NCBI GenBank assembly: GCA_031374735.1
Contig: JANMGQ010000010.1
Location: 62,001-126,000, forward strand
Length of the DNA: 64,000 nt
Direction: 5' to 3'
Source of the DNA: JABFRJ01 sp031374735
Lineage (GTDB): Bacteria; Pseudomonadota; Alphaproteobacteria; Rhizobiales; Hyphomicrobiaceae
Part shown: piece after piece, positions 24,818-37,900 of the stretch
Numbering within the stretch: position 1 is the stretch's first letter
How the letters are laid out: each line of letters begins with the position of its first letter
The notes under the pieces: model-generated
The model's database searches: none
Told to the model about the DNA's origin: nothing
What the model saw: the letters and a program-made list of their open reading frames with translations, nothing else
Position numbers and translations under genes: made by a program

Positions 24818-24852
24818 AAACGTTTCACGTTTCCAGGGTGAAACGTGAAACG
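24818..24852. repeat. 13-bp perfect palindrome (CGTTTCACGTTTC arms)
   Basis: CGTTTCACGTTTC (24821-24833) and GAAACGTGAAACG (24840-24852) flank a 6-base spacer. A related ACGTGAGACG stretch follows. It looks like an operator or a partition-type site, but also sits at the edge of the GH130 fragment. Confidence 0.45.
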
Positions 24853-24999
24853 GTTTGCGTTTTCCAAAATGAACGTGAGACGTTTTGCGGTAGCGCCAAT
24901 CTGCCTCCCAACAAGCCAGTGGCGATCTTGCCGACCGCACGCCCGGATGGTCGGCAGCGCGTGGAAGTTCTGCCAGATGGTCGGCAGCGGCACGCCCGC

Positions 25000-25165
25000 C
25001 GGTCACCGCCACTAGGTATTTTTGAACACTACTCTGCAGGCCGTGTTTCCCGTGACCGAGCTGCGCCAACACGCCGGAGTGCGCGAGCTGCGCGAGCTGC
25101 GCGACGCGTTGCGGCGTGAGACCGAGGATCAGGCACAGTTGTTCGATGGTGACTTTGGGGCCTTG
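25000..25165 (-). pseudogene. Phage terminase small subunit (Nu1)-like fragment
   Basis: About 50 residues containing TIEQLCLILGLTPQRVAQLA and GKHGLQSSVQKYLVAV match the winged-helix start of Nu1-like terminase small subunits (LGL-x-x-x-RV-x-x-L, then G-x-Y/H-x-L-x-x-SV). No large subunit or other phage gene is near. It would be a relic if real. Confidence 0.35.
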
Positions 25166-25928
25166 CTTTGCCGGCCAGGACCGCCGCTGTGTCTCGCCTG
25201 CATCGGCCTGTGGATTGGGGGCGGATCTCCGATCGCGCGCTCGCGGCGCACGGTGGTCTCGGTTATAAACATGATGTCGGAAGTCCCGATTTGGCAGTGC
25301 TTTTGAACGAGGCTGCACTCAGGACGCAACGCACTCTTGATCGGCCCACGCTCTCGCCCAGCGTTGGGCCGATCGGCTTTCAGGTTGCGGTAACTTGTTC
25401 GCTGCGCTCGACGGTGCGGCGCAGCGCTGGGGATCTGATCATCGACTGTGTGGCATGATCGACAGCGTCGGCGGTAACGTTGTCATCGACGTCGCTGCCT
25501 CGATGCTACGCCACGTCTACGAACCGCGCATGGCGGCCGGCGTTGTCGACCAGCGTATAAGCGGCGTCGACGCCTGCCTCATAAAACGCGATCCGAGAGG
25601 CCATCGAGCATGCGAGCGGAGCTCAAGTACCCCAATCCGGTTCCAGTGCCGGGGATCAACACGCCTGCAAGTCTCGTCTCTTCCAAATCAACTTGCTGCG
25701 CCTGAATTTGTAATTTGCCAGCCACAGCTTCTCGAAAAAGCCGACGCGCGCAATTGAGCTGGTCTCAATAAGTCGTTGTTAACACATTCAAACTACAACC
25801 TAAAGACGAGAATCGTGATATAGCAATCGAAATTTAGCTCAAGCTCGATCGATCGTTGCAGCTCTTTCGAGCCGTCCCAAACGCTCAACCCACGCCGCCG
25901 TCACAGACCCCCAAAGAGATCACTTCCC
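25166..25928. other. 750-bp gap before the adhesin gene
   Basis: No gene is convincing. A near-perfect 14-bp hairpin lies at 25337-25376 (GATCGGCCCA arms). From ~25740 to ~25840 the sequence is notably AT-rich and probably holds the adhesin promoter, leaving a leader of roughly 100 bases. Confidence 0.4.
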
Positions 25929-28900
25929 ATGGCAAAGCTCCCAGCATCCCTCGCAACATTCTTGTCCTTTGGCGCGTCCAAACCGGTTGCAAAGCCAGAG
26001 CTGAGCGCCGAACAGGCTTTGCCGGCACCTGTTGTTCAGGCCGCCGCCGCGGCCGGGGATGAAAAGTCTGCGCAGGCGAAACAAGCCCAGCTTGCCAAGG
26101 CGAAGAAGAAAAAGCTCAATCCAAAAGCGGATCCGTCGGTCGACGAGGCCGTTGTAGACCCGAGTGCGGCTGACCCCACCGGCAATGGCTTCGACATCTC
26201 TGGACCGGTCGCGGTTGACCCGGGCGCGCCTGTTGCGGCTGCGCCGGAGCTGGCACCAGCTGCGGGCGGACTGGGAGATTTCGCATTGCCGTTGCTAGGC
26301 GCATTGGCAATCGGTGGCGCCGCCATGGCGTTCGGATCCAAAGGCGGCAGTGGCTCATCGACAACGGCGACCTCCGCCACGCCTGAAATCAAGACGGCAG
26401 CCAACGGCCTCATGACCGTTGCCGGCGTTGCGACAGCGGGCTCAAAAGTGGTCGTGCAGTTCCCGGACGGCAGCACGGTGACGGCCGTTGCCGGAACCGA
26501 TGGGACGTATTCTGCCTCGTCGGCCACGCCCCAATCTTCGGGCACCGTGACGTCAACTGTGACGCTGCCGTCGGGTGAGACGCTCGCGCCCGTGAGTTCG
26601 AAAGTTGTCGACACCACGGCGCCCGTCGCCCCGTCGATGACGACGACGCCGAATGCCAATGGAACGGTCACTGTCGGTGGCACCGCCGAGGCGGGCAGCA
26701 CCGTCAAGGTCACCTTCGCGGACGGCACAACCGCCACCGCCGTCGTGCCGACCTCGGGCACCTACGCCGTAACGTCAGCTGCCCCGCAGACATCCGGCAG
26801 CATCAAGGCTGTCGCAACCGATGCCGCTGGAAATGCATCAACAGCGACCACTGGCGCCTATGTCGACAAGAGCGCACCAACTGCGCCGACCATGACCACG
26901 ACGCCGAATGCGAACGGCACCCTGACCGTCGCCGGCACGGGTGAGCCCGGATCGACCGTCAAGGTCACGTTCCCTGACGGCACGACGGGCACCGCCATCA
27001 TTCCGGCGTCCGGCGCATATGCCGTGACATCGGCCACGCCTCAGACCTCCGGCAGCGCGGCGGCCAGCGTAACCGACCCCGCGGGCAACACTTCCACCGC
27101 GGCGAGCAAGCCGTTCGTCGACACCTCGGCACCGGCGGCGCCTGCTTCAGCGACGACCACCAATCCGAATGGCACGTTGACCGTCTCCGGCACGGCCGAG
27201 CCGGGCTCGAGCGTGACAGTGACCTTCCCCGATGGCACCTCGGCCATCGTCCCCGTCGGCGCCAACGGCACCTATTCCGCGACCTCGGCAACACCGCAAA
27301 CGTCCGGCTCTGTAAGCACGACTGCCACCGATGCGGCCGGCAATGTCTCGCCGACCATGACCAAGACCGTCTCCGACACGACTGCTCCCGTGGCGCCGAC
27401 CGCCGCAACAACGCCGAACGCCAATGGCACGCTGACCGTGTCGGGCACCGGCGAGCCCGGCTCGACCGTCAAAGTCACCTTCCGCGATGGCACGATCGGC
27501 ACCGCCGTTGTACCTGCGTCCGGCGCCTACAGCGTCACCTCGTCCACGCCGCAGACGTCGGGTCCGGTCGCGACGACCGTGACCGATGCCGCCGGCAACA
27601 CCTCGTCTCCGACCGCGTCGACCTTTGCCGACACAACCCCGCCTGCAGCCCCGACCAGCGGCACGACTGCCAACGCGAACGGCACGCTGACGACATCAGG
27701 CACGGGCGAACCAGGCTCGACCGTGAAGGTCACATTCCCGGATGGCACGTCCGTCGTTGTGCCGGTTGCCGCCAATGGCACGTACTCCGCCACGTCAGCC
27801 GCGCCCCAGGGCTCCGGCACCGTGACGGCGGTCACGACCGACGCCGCCGGCAACGCTTCTGCACCAGTGAGCAAGACCTATAGCGACACCACGGCCCCAG
27901 TGGCCCCGACCACCACCACGTCTGCCAATCCGAATGGGACACTGACCGTCTCTGGCACCGGCGAGCCGGGCTCGACCGTGAAGGTCACCTTCCCGGATGG
28001 CAGCACAGGCACAGCCATTGTGCCGGCCTCGGGTGCCTATGCCGTGACCTCGGTTGCTCCGCAGACGTCTGGTCCAATCTCGGCCGTCGTTACCGATGCC
28101 GCTGGCAATGCCTCGCCTGTCAAGACAGCGACATTTGCCGACACGTCGGCGCCGGTCGCCCCGACCATGACCACAACGCCCAATGCCAACGGTACGCTGA
28201 CGGCATCAGGCACCGCAGAGCCCGGCTCGACAGTGAAAGTTACGTTCCCGGACGGCACCACGGCCACGGCGGTCGTGCCCGCGTCGGGCACCTACGCGCT
28301 GACCTCGGCCGCCCCGCAAACATCGGGCGTTGTCAAAGCCGTTGCTACAGACGTCGCTGGCAACGTCTCGCCAGCCACCACGACCTCCGTCACTGACACC
28401 ACCGCGCCTGCCGCCCCGACGCTGGTTGCCGCAACCAACCCCGACGGCACCGTCAAGGTCTCCGGCACGGGTGAGCCTGGCTCGACCGTCAGCGTCACGT
28501 TCCCCGATGGCAGCATCGGCACGGCCGTCATTCCAGCCTCCGGCGCCTATGCCATCACCTCGCCCACGGCGCAGCCGTCCGGACCGATCAGTGCCAGCGT
28601 CGTCGACAAGGCCGGCAATGTCTCGCCGACCACGACCAAGACCGTCTCCGACACGACTGCTCCCGTGGCGCCGACCGCCGCAACAACGCCGAACGCCAAT
28701 GGCACGCTGACCGTGTCGGGCACCGGCGAGCCCGGCTCGACCGTCAAAGTCACCTTCCCCGATGGATCAACCAAAACGGTCATCGTTGCCGCTGATGGCA
28801 CCTATGTCGCCACCTCGGCCGCTCCACAGACATCTGGCACGGTTTCGGTGACCAGCACCGATGCTGCCGGCAACGTGTCGCCGGCCACGACCAAAGCCTT

Positions 28901-31900
28901 TGCCGACAGCGTCGCACCGGCAACACCGGTTCTAACGACAACCACGAACGCCAACGGCACGATCACCGCCGGTGGCACGGCCGAACCCGGCAGCACGGTC
29001 AAGGTCGTGTTCCCCGATGGCTCGTCGATCAATGCGCCGGTTGCCGCCAATGGCACCTTCAGCGCCACGTCGGCTGCCGCGCAGCCATCTGGCAGCGTGA
29101 CCGCGACCGCAACCGACGCCGCCGGCAACACCTCGCCAGCCGCCACCAAGGCCTTCGCCGATGCGACGCCGCCTGCCACCCCAACGCTCGCAACGACGGC
29201 AAATCCGGATGGCACGCTCAAGGTCTCGGGCACGGGCGAACCTGGCTCGACCGTCAAAGTGACCTTCCCGGATGGCAGCACGGGCTCAGCAACCGTGGCG
29301 CCGAACGGCAGCTTCGCCGTCACATCGACGCAGCCGCAATCGTCAGGGCCAATATCAGTCATCGCAACGGATGCTGCAGGCAACGCGTCTCCTGCTGCCA
29401 CCGCCACGTTTGCCGATACGACCGCGCCCGCGGCGCCCTCGCTGACGCCCACCACCAACGCCGATGGCACGCTGAAAGTCAGCGGCACAGCCGAGCCCGG
29501 CTCGACCGTGAAGATCACGTTCCCCGATGGCAGCGTCGTCAATGCGCCCGTCGCAGCCAACGGCACCTACAGTGCCACCTCAGCCGCACCGCAACCGTCT
29601 GGCAGCATCTCGGCTGTTGCTACGGATCCGGCCGGCAATGCCTCGCCCGCCATCACCAAAGCGTCCGTCGATACGACGCCGCCGGCGGCACCTGCCGTCG
29701 CCACAGTGGCCAATCCGGATGGAACACTGAAGGTTTCGGGCACGGGTGAACCGGGCTCGACCGTCAAGGTCACCTTCCCCGACGGCTCTATCAAGACCGT
29801 TCCGGTCGATGCCAACGGCGCCTTCACGGCAACGTCGGCCGCGCCGCAAACCTCGGGCAACGTGACAGCAGTCGCAACGGACGCCGCCGGCAACGCATCG
29901 CCAGCTGCCACGAAGGCATTCAGCGACGCCACGGCGCCTGCCGCTCCGACGATGTCGACGGCCTCGAATGCCAACGGCAGCCTCACCGCGTCCGGCACCG
30001 GAGAACCCGGCTCGACCGTGAAGGTCACGTTCCCCGACGGCACGTCCGTCACGGCAACAGTGGCGGCGAATGGCACCTACACGGCAACGTCAGCCGCAGC
30101 GCAGCCATCCGGCACGGTGTCGGCGATCTCGACGGATGCGGCGGGCAACGCCTCGCCAGCCACAACCACAGCCTTTGCCGACACCACAGCTCCGTCGGCC
30201 CCGACCCTGGTCACAGCCGCCAATGGCAACGGCACCCTCACGGCCTCTGGCACAGGTGAACCCGGCAGCACGGTGAAGGTTACCTTCCCCGATGGCTCCG
30301 TCGTCAATGCCTCGGTTGCGGTCAATGGCACCTACTCTGCCACATCGGCAGCACCACAGTCGTCCGGCAGCGTTTCAGCCGTTGCGACCGACGCCGCGGG
30401 CAATGCCTCGCCGGCTGCCACGAAGACCAACGCCGACGTCTCTGCCCCCGCAGCGCCAACCCTGAGCACAACGGCGAAAGCCGACGGCAGCCTCACGGTA
30501 TCAGGCACGGGTGAACCGGGTTCGAGCGTGAAGGTGACGTTCCCGGATGGCACTGTCGTGAACGCCCCTGTCGCCGCTGACGGCACCTACGCCGCCACAT
30601 CGGCCGGTCCACAACCGAGCGGCACTGTTACGGCCGTGGCCACTGACGCAGCCGGCAATGCATCGCCCGCCGTCAGCGCATCCGTCACCGACACGACCGC
30701 GCCCGCCGCGCCCGCCGCGCCGACCGCAACCATCGCGACAAATCCCGATGGCACACTGAAAGTTTCCGGCACCGGCGAGCCCGGTTCCGCCATCAAGGTG
30801 ACGTTCCCGGACGGCACGACCGCCAACGCCGTGGTCGCCGCTGATGGCACCTACGCGGCCACATCAACCGCGCCGCAGACATCCGGTACGGTCAAGGTGA
30901 TCGACACCGACGCCGCAGGCAATGCGTCGCCGATCGTCACCAAACCGTACGTCGACGTCACAGCGCCGGTAGCGCCAACCCTGTCGACCGCTGCCAATGC
31001 CAACGGCACCCTCACTGCCTCTGGCACAGGTGAACCCGGCAGCACCGTGAAGGTCACCTTCCCGGATGGCACGGTCGTCAACGCCCCGGTTGCCGCCAAT
31101 GGCACCTACGCCGCAACATCAGCTGCAGCACAACCCTCTGGCACGGTCACAGCGGTGGTGACGGATGCCGTCGGCAATGCCTCGCCGGCCGCGACCAAAG
31201 TCGTCACCGATAGCAGCGCTCCAGCTGCCCCAGTCGTTGGCACAGCTGCCAATGCCGACGGCACCGTCACAGCCTCTGGTACCGCGGAGTCAGGCTCGTC
31301 GGTGAAGGTCACCTTCCCCGATGGCACGATCAAGACTGTCACAGCCGCTGCCGACGGCAGCTATGCGGCTACGTCAGCCGCGGCGCAGCCCTCGGGCAAC
31401 GTCTCGGTGGTCGCCACCGATGCGGCCGGCAATGCGTCGCCCGCTGCGACCAAGTCGTTCGCCGACTCCACAGCTCCGGCTGCCCCAATCGTTGGCACAG
31501 CCGCCAATGCCAACGGCACCGTCACAGCCTCGGGTACGGCGGAGCCGGGCTCGTCAGTGAAGGTCACCTTCCCCGACGGCACGATCAAAACCGTCACCGC
31601 CGCTGCTGACGGCAGCTACAGCGCCACGTCAGCCGCAGCGCAGCCCTCGGGCAGCGTCTCGGTTGTCGCCACTGATCCGGCTGGCAATGTCTCGCCGGCT
31701 GCCACCAAGTCGTTCGCTGACGTGACGGCGCCTACTGCTCCGGTTGTTGGCACGACTGCAAACGCCAACGGCACCGTCACAGCCTCGGGGACAGCGGAGC
31801 CGGGCTCGTCGGTGAAGGTCACCTTCCCCGACGGTTCCAGCAAAACCGCCACGGCCGCTGCCGATGGCAGCTATGCCGCCACGTCAGCCGCAGCGCAGCC

Positions 31901-34900
31901 CTCGGGCAGTGTCTCGGTCGTCGCGACAGATCCAGCCGGCAATGCTTCGCCCGCGGCGACCAAATCGTTCGCTGACGCCACTGCGCCGGCCGCTCCGGTT
32001 GTTGGCACAGCCGCCAATGTCGATGGCACTGTCACGGCCTCGGGTACGGCGGAGCCAGGATCATCGGTGAAAGTCACCTTCCCCGATGGCACCAGCAAAA
32101 CCGTCACCGCCGCTGCCGATGGCAGCTACAGCGCCACGTCTGCCGCCGCGCAGCCTTCGGGCAATGTCTCGGTTGTCGCCACCGATGCTGCCGGCAATGC
32201 GTCGCTGGCTACCACTAAATCGGTCGCTGATACGAATGCTCCAGCAGCTCCGGTTGTTGGCACAGTTGCCAATGCCGACGGCACTGTCACGGCCTCGGGT
32301 ACGGCCGAGCCAGGATCATCGGTGAAGGTCACTTTCCCCGATGGCACCAGCAAGACCGTCACCGCCGCTGCCGACGGCAGCTATGTCGCCACCTCAGCTG
32401 CAGCACAGCCCTCGGGCAGCGTCTCAGTTGTTGCGACGGACACGGCCGGTAACGCCTCGCCGGCTGCCACCAAGTCGTTCGCTGACGTGACGGCGCCTGC
32501 TGCCCCAACGGTCGGCGTGGTTGAGAATGCAAATGGCACGCTCACAGCGTCCGGCACGGGTGAACCCGGATCGACCGTCAAGGTCACTTTCCCGGATGGC
32601 TCGATCGTCAACGCGACAGTTGCGGCCAACGGCTCCTACACGGCGACTTCGGCTGCCGCACAGCAGTCCGGCACAGTCACGGCGGTCGATACAGACGCGG
32701 CGGGCAATACCTCGCCGGCAGCCTCGGCAACCTATACCCATACAGCACCGGTTGCCCCTGTCCTGTCGTCGGTCACCGACAACAGCGGCACCGTCAAAGG
32801 TGCAGTTGCGAGTGGCGCGACGACGGATGAAGCCAAGCCGGTTCTTGCCGGCACCGGCACCGCCGGCGACACCGTCAAGGTCTACGACGGCGCGACCCTT
32901 GTCGGGTCGGCCGTGGTCGACAACACCGGTCATTGGTCCATCACCACGTCCACGCTGGCCGATGGCGCTCATACCCTTAGCATCACGCAAACCGATCCGG
33001 CTGGTGTTGCGAGCTCCGCTGTGACGACCACCTTCACCGTCAACACGACGACGCCGGCTGTGTCAGACTTCTCGGCTCTCGCCGATACGGGCCTGACCAT
33101 TGGTTATCTGCCAAACTCGGGCGTCACCAGCGACAACACGTTGACCCTCAGCGGCAACGCGGATCCGAACAGCACCATCAAGGTGTACGACGGCGCAACG
33201 TTGCTTGGCACCGCGTCTACCAACGCATTCGGTCACTGGCAGTTGACGCCATCGAGCCCGCTTGCCGACGGCGCGCACTCGCTGACGGCTGTGGAAACCA
33301 ACGCGGCCGGCAACATCGGCGCAGCCAGCACCCCGCTCGCCTTTACGGTCGATACGACGGCGCCCACCGCGCCGACGTTCGTCGCTGGCTCCAATGTCGC
33401 CGGCAACGGCACGCTCACCGGCACCGCCGAAGCCGGCTCGACCGTCAAGGTCTACCTGGCCGGTCACGCCACGCCGGACTATACGACGACGGCGGACAAC
33501 ACTGGCAACTGGTCGCTCACGGCAGCGGCCGGCGTCTCGACCGGTGGCACCGTCAGCGTCACCGCAATGGATGCGGCCGGCAATGTATCGCCGGTGCACA
33601 CGGCTGCGGCGCAGTTCCTGACGCCGTTCACCGCGCCGTCGACCATGTCGACGCTCACGGCTGGGACCTCGTATGCCCAGGCCGGATACTCGGTGTCGAA
33701 GATCGGCGACTTCAACGGCGACGGCATCGACGACTTCGTGATTGGTGCGCCTGCCTCCGAAAGCGGCCATGTCGGCAACAAGACGTCCGAGCAGTACATC
33801 GTGTACGGCAAGGCCAGCGGTGTGCCGACGGCCAGCCTCGATAGCCTGAACGCCTCGCAGGGCATCAACATCACGGCGACCACGTTCAAGCTGCCGAACT
33901 TCGAGTATGGCCAGACCGGCCAGACCGTCACCAACCTCGGTGACATCAACGGCGACGGCTTTGCCGACGTGGGCATCTCCTCCAACGCCAACGACCGAGC
34001 TTACGTTCTGTTCGGACGTGGCGGCAATGCCAACACGACGATCGACCTCGGTTCGATCGACGCTTCCAACAATGGTCAGGCGACGGCAGACGGTTTTGTC
34101 ATCGTCAACTACAACACCGGCGCATGGAACGGCACGTCGCTCAGCGGCGGCGACATCAACGGCGACGGCTACGGTGACATCATCGTCGGCTCGCTCGATG
34201 GCGGCGGCAACGGCCAGGGCCAGTATACGGTCTACTACGGCCACGCCGGCAGCGGTGGCACGACGGCCTGGGAGAACCTTTATACCTCGGTCGACGGTCT
34301 GCATCAGATCAATGCCAACGCCGGCTACGGCGATCGCTTGAACTACACCGAGGCAAGCCCGGTCAACACGACGTACAATGCCGGTGGCGGCACCTTCGAC
34401 GGCGATGCAGATCTCGGCGCCCGCGTTGCGGTCATCGCCGACGTCAATGGCGACGGCTACAACGACTACATCGTGACCGCGCCGCGCGCCGACAAGGCCA
34501 ACGTCTACGACACCGGCACCGCCTACCTCATGTTTGGCGGCGCCAACGGACTCGCCAAGTTCGACCTCGACAATCTCTCGGCATCGCAAGGTGTCCGCCT
34601 GACAGGCAGCGAGTATGGCGAGCAACTCGGGGGCTCATTCCAGACCGGTGTGACGACGACGCAAGGCACCAGCAACCTCAACAGCGCCTTCACGTCGCAG
34701 TCGAACGATATCGCCAACATTGGCGATATCAACGGTGACGGCATCGCCGACTTCGCCGTTGGCTCGCCGGGTTGGGGCAACCAACAGCTCGACAGCAACG
34801 GACCTGGCCGCGTCTACGTCGTGTTCGGCAGGGATAGCGGAGTCAACTGGAGCACGCTCAGTCTCGGCGCACTCGATGGCACCAACGGCTTCATCCTGCA

Positions 34901-37900
34901 CAAGCCATCGGCTGGCGCGAGTTCCAACTCCAACACCTCGGTCAACCAGCTCGGTTGGTCGGTCGCGGGCGGCGTGGACATGAACGGTGACGGCCTCGAC
35001 GACATGGTCGTCTCGGCTCCAGGCGAAGCCAACAGCGGCAACAAGAACGTCGGCGCGGTCTACATCGTCTACGGCAAGGTCGGCGGCAGCGCCGCCTTCC
35101 CCTCACTCAACGATCTCGACGCCATGGTGACGGCGGGCACGGCCAAGAAACTCACCGGAGCCGCCGCGAAGGAATACTTCGGCTCGTCCGTGTCGACGGG
35201 CGACTTCAATGGCGACGGCATCGGCGACGTGGCCATCGGGGCCGCCGGCGTGGCGACCTCGGCGGGTGCCACCTACGTCTCGTATGGACAAACAGCGGGC
35301 TTCACGCAGGTGGGCTCGACGGGCAACGACGACCTGCTGGCTGGCGCAACGACGTCTGGCCTGTCGGCCATCGTCGGTGGCGTTGACGGCATCAACGGCG
35401 GCGCGGGCAATGACATCATCCACGGCATCGGCGCGGCTTCCGATACGGGTAATGCTGGCCTCTTCGACGTGGCCTACGGCGCAGCCGGCAACGATACCAT
35501 CGGCATCACGGGCATGAACTTCACCCGCGTCGACGGTGGCCTCGGTAGCGATACGCTGAAGGTGGAAGGCGGCTCGCCGCTGGCCATCGACGTGGCCGCA
35601 CTGGCGACCAAGGTCCAAGGCTTCGAAGCCTTCGATCTCGCCAACTCCGGCAGCACGCTGACGGTTTCGACCAACGACGTGTTGCGCCAGAAGTCGGTCG
35701 TCACCAGTGACTTCCTGGTCAAAGGCGGCGCGAGCGATCACGTCGTGCTGACCAACGACGCCAACGCACAGTGGAACGCGACCGGCGCCACCAAGACCGT
35801 GGGCGGCGTCACCTATGATGTCTACCACAGCACCAGCATGGATGCGTCCAATACCAACGCCGACGTGCTCATCCAGCAGGGTGTCAAGGTGGATCTGACG
35901 CCCGCCGCGCAGATCACGCAAACAGCCACTGCGACGATGTCGTATGCCTACTCGGGCTACGAAGTCGCCAACATCGGCGACTTCAACGGCGACGGCATCA
36001 GCGACGTCCTGGTCTCGGCGCCAGCCAACGAAGCCGGCCTCGAGCAGTACTACTACAAATCGAAGCAGTACCTCGTCTATGGCGACCAGAACGGCGTGCC
36101 AAAGGTCAATCTCGATGCCATGACCGCTGATCAGGGCATCGTCATCTCGACGACCAAGATGTCGTTTGGTTCGATCGAACTTGGCACCACGGGCAACACC
36201 GTGTCAGCAATCGGCGACATCAACGCCGACGGCTACGCCGACTTCGCGATGTCGTCGAACCGCGGCGATAGCGCCTTCGTGGTCTTCGGCCGCGGCGGCA
36301 ACACCGCGAACGCCATCGACCTGGCTGACGTCACGGCCAGCAAGAATGGCAACGCCACGGCAGACGGGTTCATCATCGCCAACTACAACACCGGCGCATG
36401 GATGGGTACCGGCCTGTCAGGTGGCGATGTCAACGGCGATGGCTACGGTGATGTCATCGTCGGCTCGTCCGACGGCGGCGGCAACGGCCAAGCCACGGTC
36501 CTTTACGGGCACGCGGGTGCCGGTGGGACAGCGGCATGGCAGAACCTCTATGCCGCCACGGACGGGCTGCACAACGTCGGCACAAACGCCGCCTACGGCA
36601 CCGTGTTGGCAACGACCGCTGCGCAGACCATCACGACCACCGAGTACACAACGGCCAACTACACCGCCGACAGCGATCTTGGCGACCGCATCGGCGTGGT
36701 CGGCGACGTCAACGGCGACGGCTACAACGACTACATCGTGACGGCGCCGCGCGCCGACAGCAACGGTGTGGCCGACACGGGAACGGCATACCTGCTGTTT
36801 GGCAGTGCCGGCGGCCTCGGCAACTTTGATCTCAAGAACCTGACGGCTGCTCAAGGCGTCAAGTTGAAGGGCTCGGAGCTTGGTGAGTCTCTCGGCGGCA
36901 CCTCGATTGCGGGTGCTCCCTCGTGGGGCGGAACGTCGGGCGATGCCAACGTCCACTATGCGCAATCTCACTCGGTTGCTAAAATCGGCGACATCAACGG
37001 CGATGGCATCGACGACTTCGCCATCGGCTCGCCGGGCTGGGGCAACCAGAACTTCTACGATTCGGGCGCCGGCCGCACCTACATCATGTATGGTCAGGCC
37101 AAGGGCGTGGCCTGGTCAGACGCAAGCCTCGGCAGCCTGAACGGCACCACTGGCTTCATCCTGTCGAAGGCCTCGGCCGGAACCTCGAGCGGATCGAACA
37201 CGAGCAACAATCAGCTCGGTTGGTCGATCGCGGGCGGCGGTGACTTCAATGGTGACGGCATCGACGACATGGTCGTGTCAGCACCGGGCGAGAACGTCTC
37301 TGGCAATACTGCAGCCGGCGCCGCTTACGTCATCTACGGCCAAGCCGGTGCCAACGTCGCCAGCACGTTCACCTCGTCGACCAACCTCGACGCGCTCGTG
37401 ACGAGTGGCAAGGCCGTGAAGTTCACGGGCAACAATGCCCAGGAATACTTCGGCGCGTCCGTGGCCATGGGCGACTTCAATGGTGACGGCCTGGCCGACA
37501 TCGCGGTTGGCGCACCCGGCAACTCTGCCGGTGGCACCGATGCGGGCCAGACGAGCTTCATCTACGGCTCGCAGGCGAACCTCACACAGGCCGCCTCGGT
37601 CAACGACGAGACGCTTGCGGCAGGTGGCACGTCCACGGGCTACACGGCCATCGTCGGCGGCGTCGACCGCATCGCCGGTGGTCTTGGCAACGACACCATC
37701 ACAGGCATCGGCAGCGCCTCGGACACGGGCAACGCCGGTGAGTTCGACGTCGCCTACGGCGGCGCCGGCAACGACACGATCTCGATCGACGGCACCAACT
37801 TCAACCGTGTCGACGGCGGCCTCGGCAATGATCAGCTGACGATCAATGCCTCGGGCATGACCCTCGACCTCAACGCGGTCGGCAACAAGGTGCAGGGTTT

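Noticed and set aside
26998..32629. Series of open frames of ~78-84 codons on the minus strand, each beginning alike, every 255 bp
   Set aside because: They are shadows of the Ig-like repeat unit: high GC and biased codons keep the antisense frame open in every copy. No ribosome sites.
26379..32740. Regularly spaced repeats resembling a CRISPR array
   Set aside because: Period is 255 bp, the repeats are in-frame coding sequence, and there are no unique spacers or cas genes.
33063..34625. 520-codon minus-strand frame opposite the adhesin FG-GAP module
   Set aside because: Antisense shadow of a strongly supported gene; the translation has no recognisable domain.
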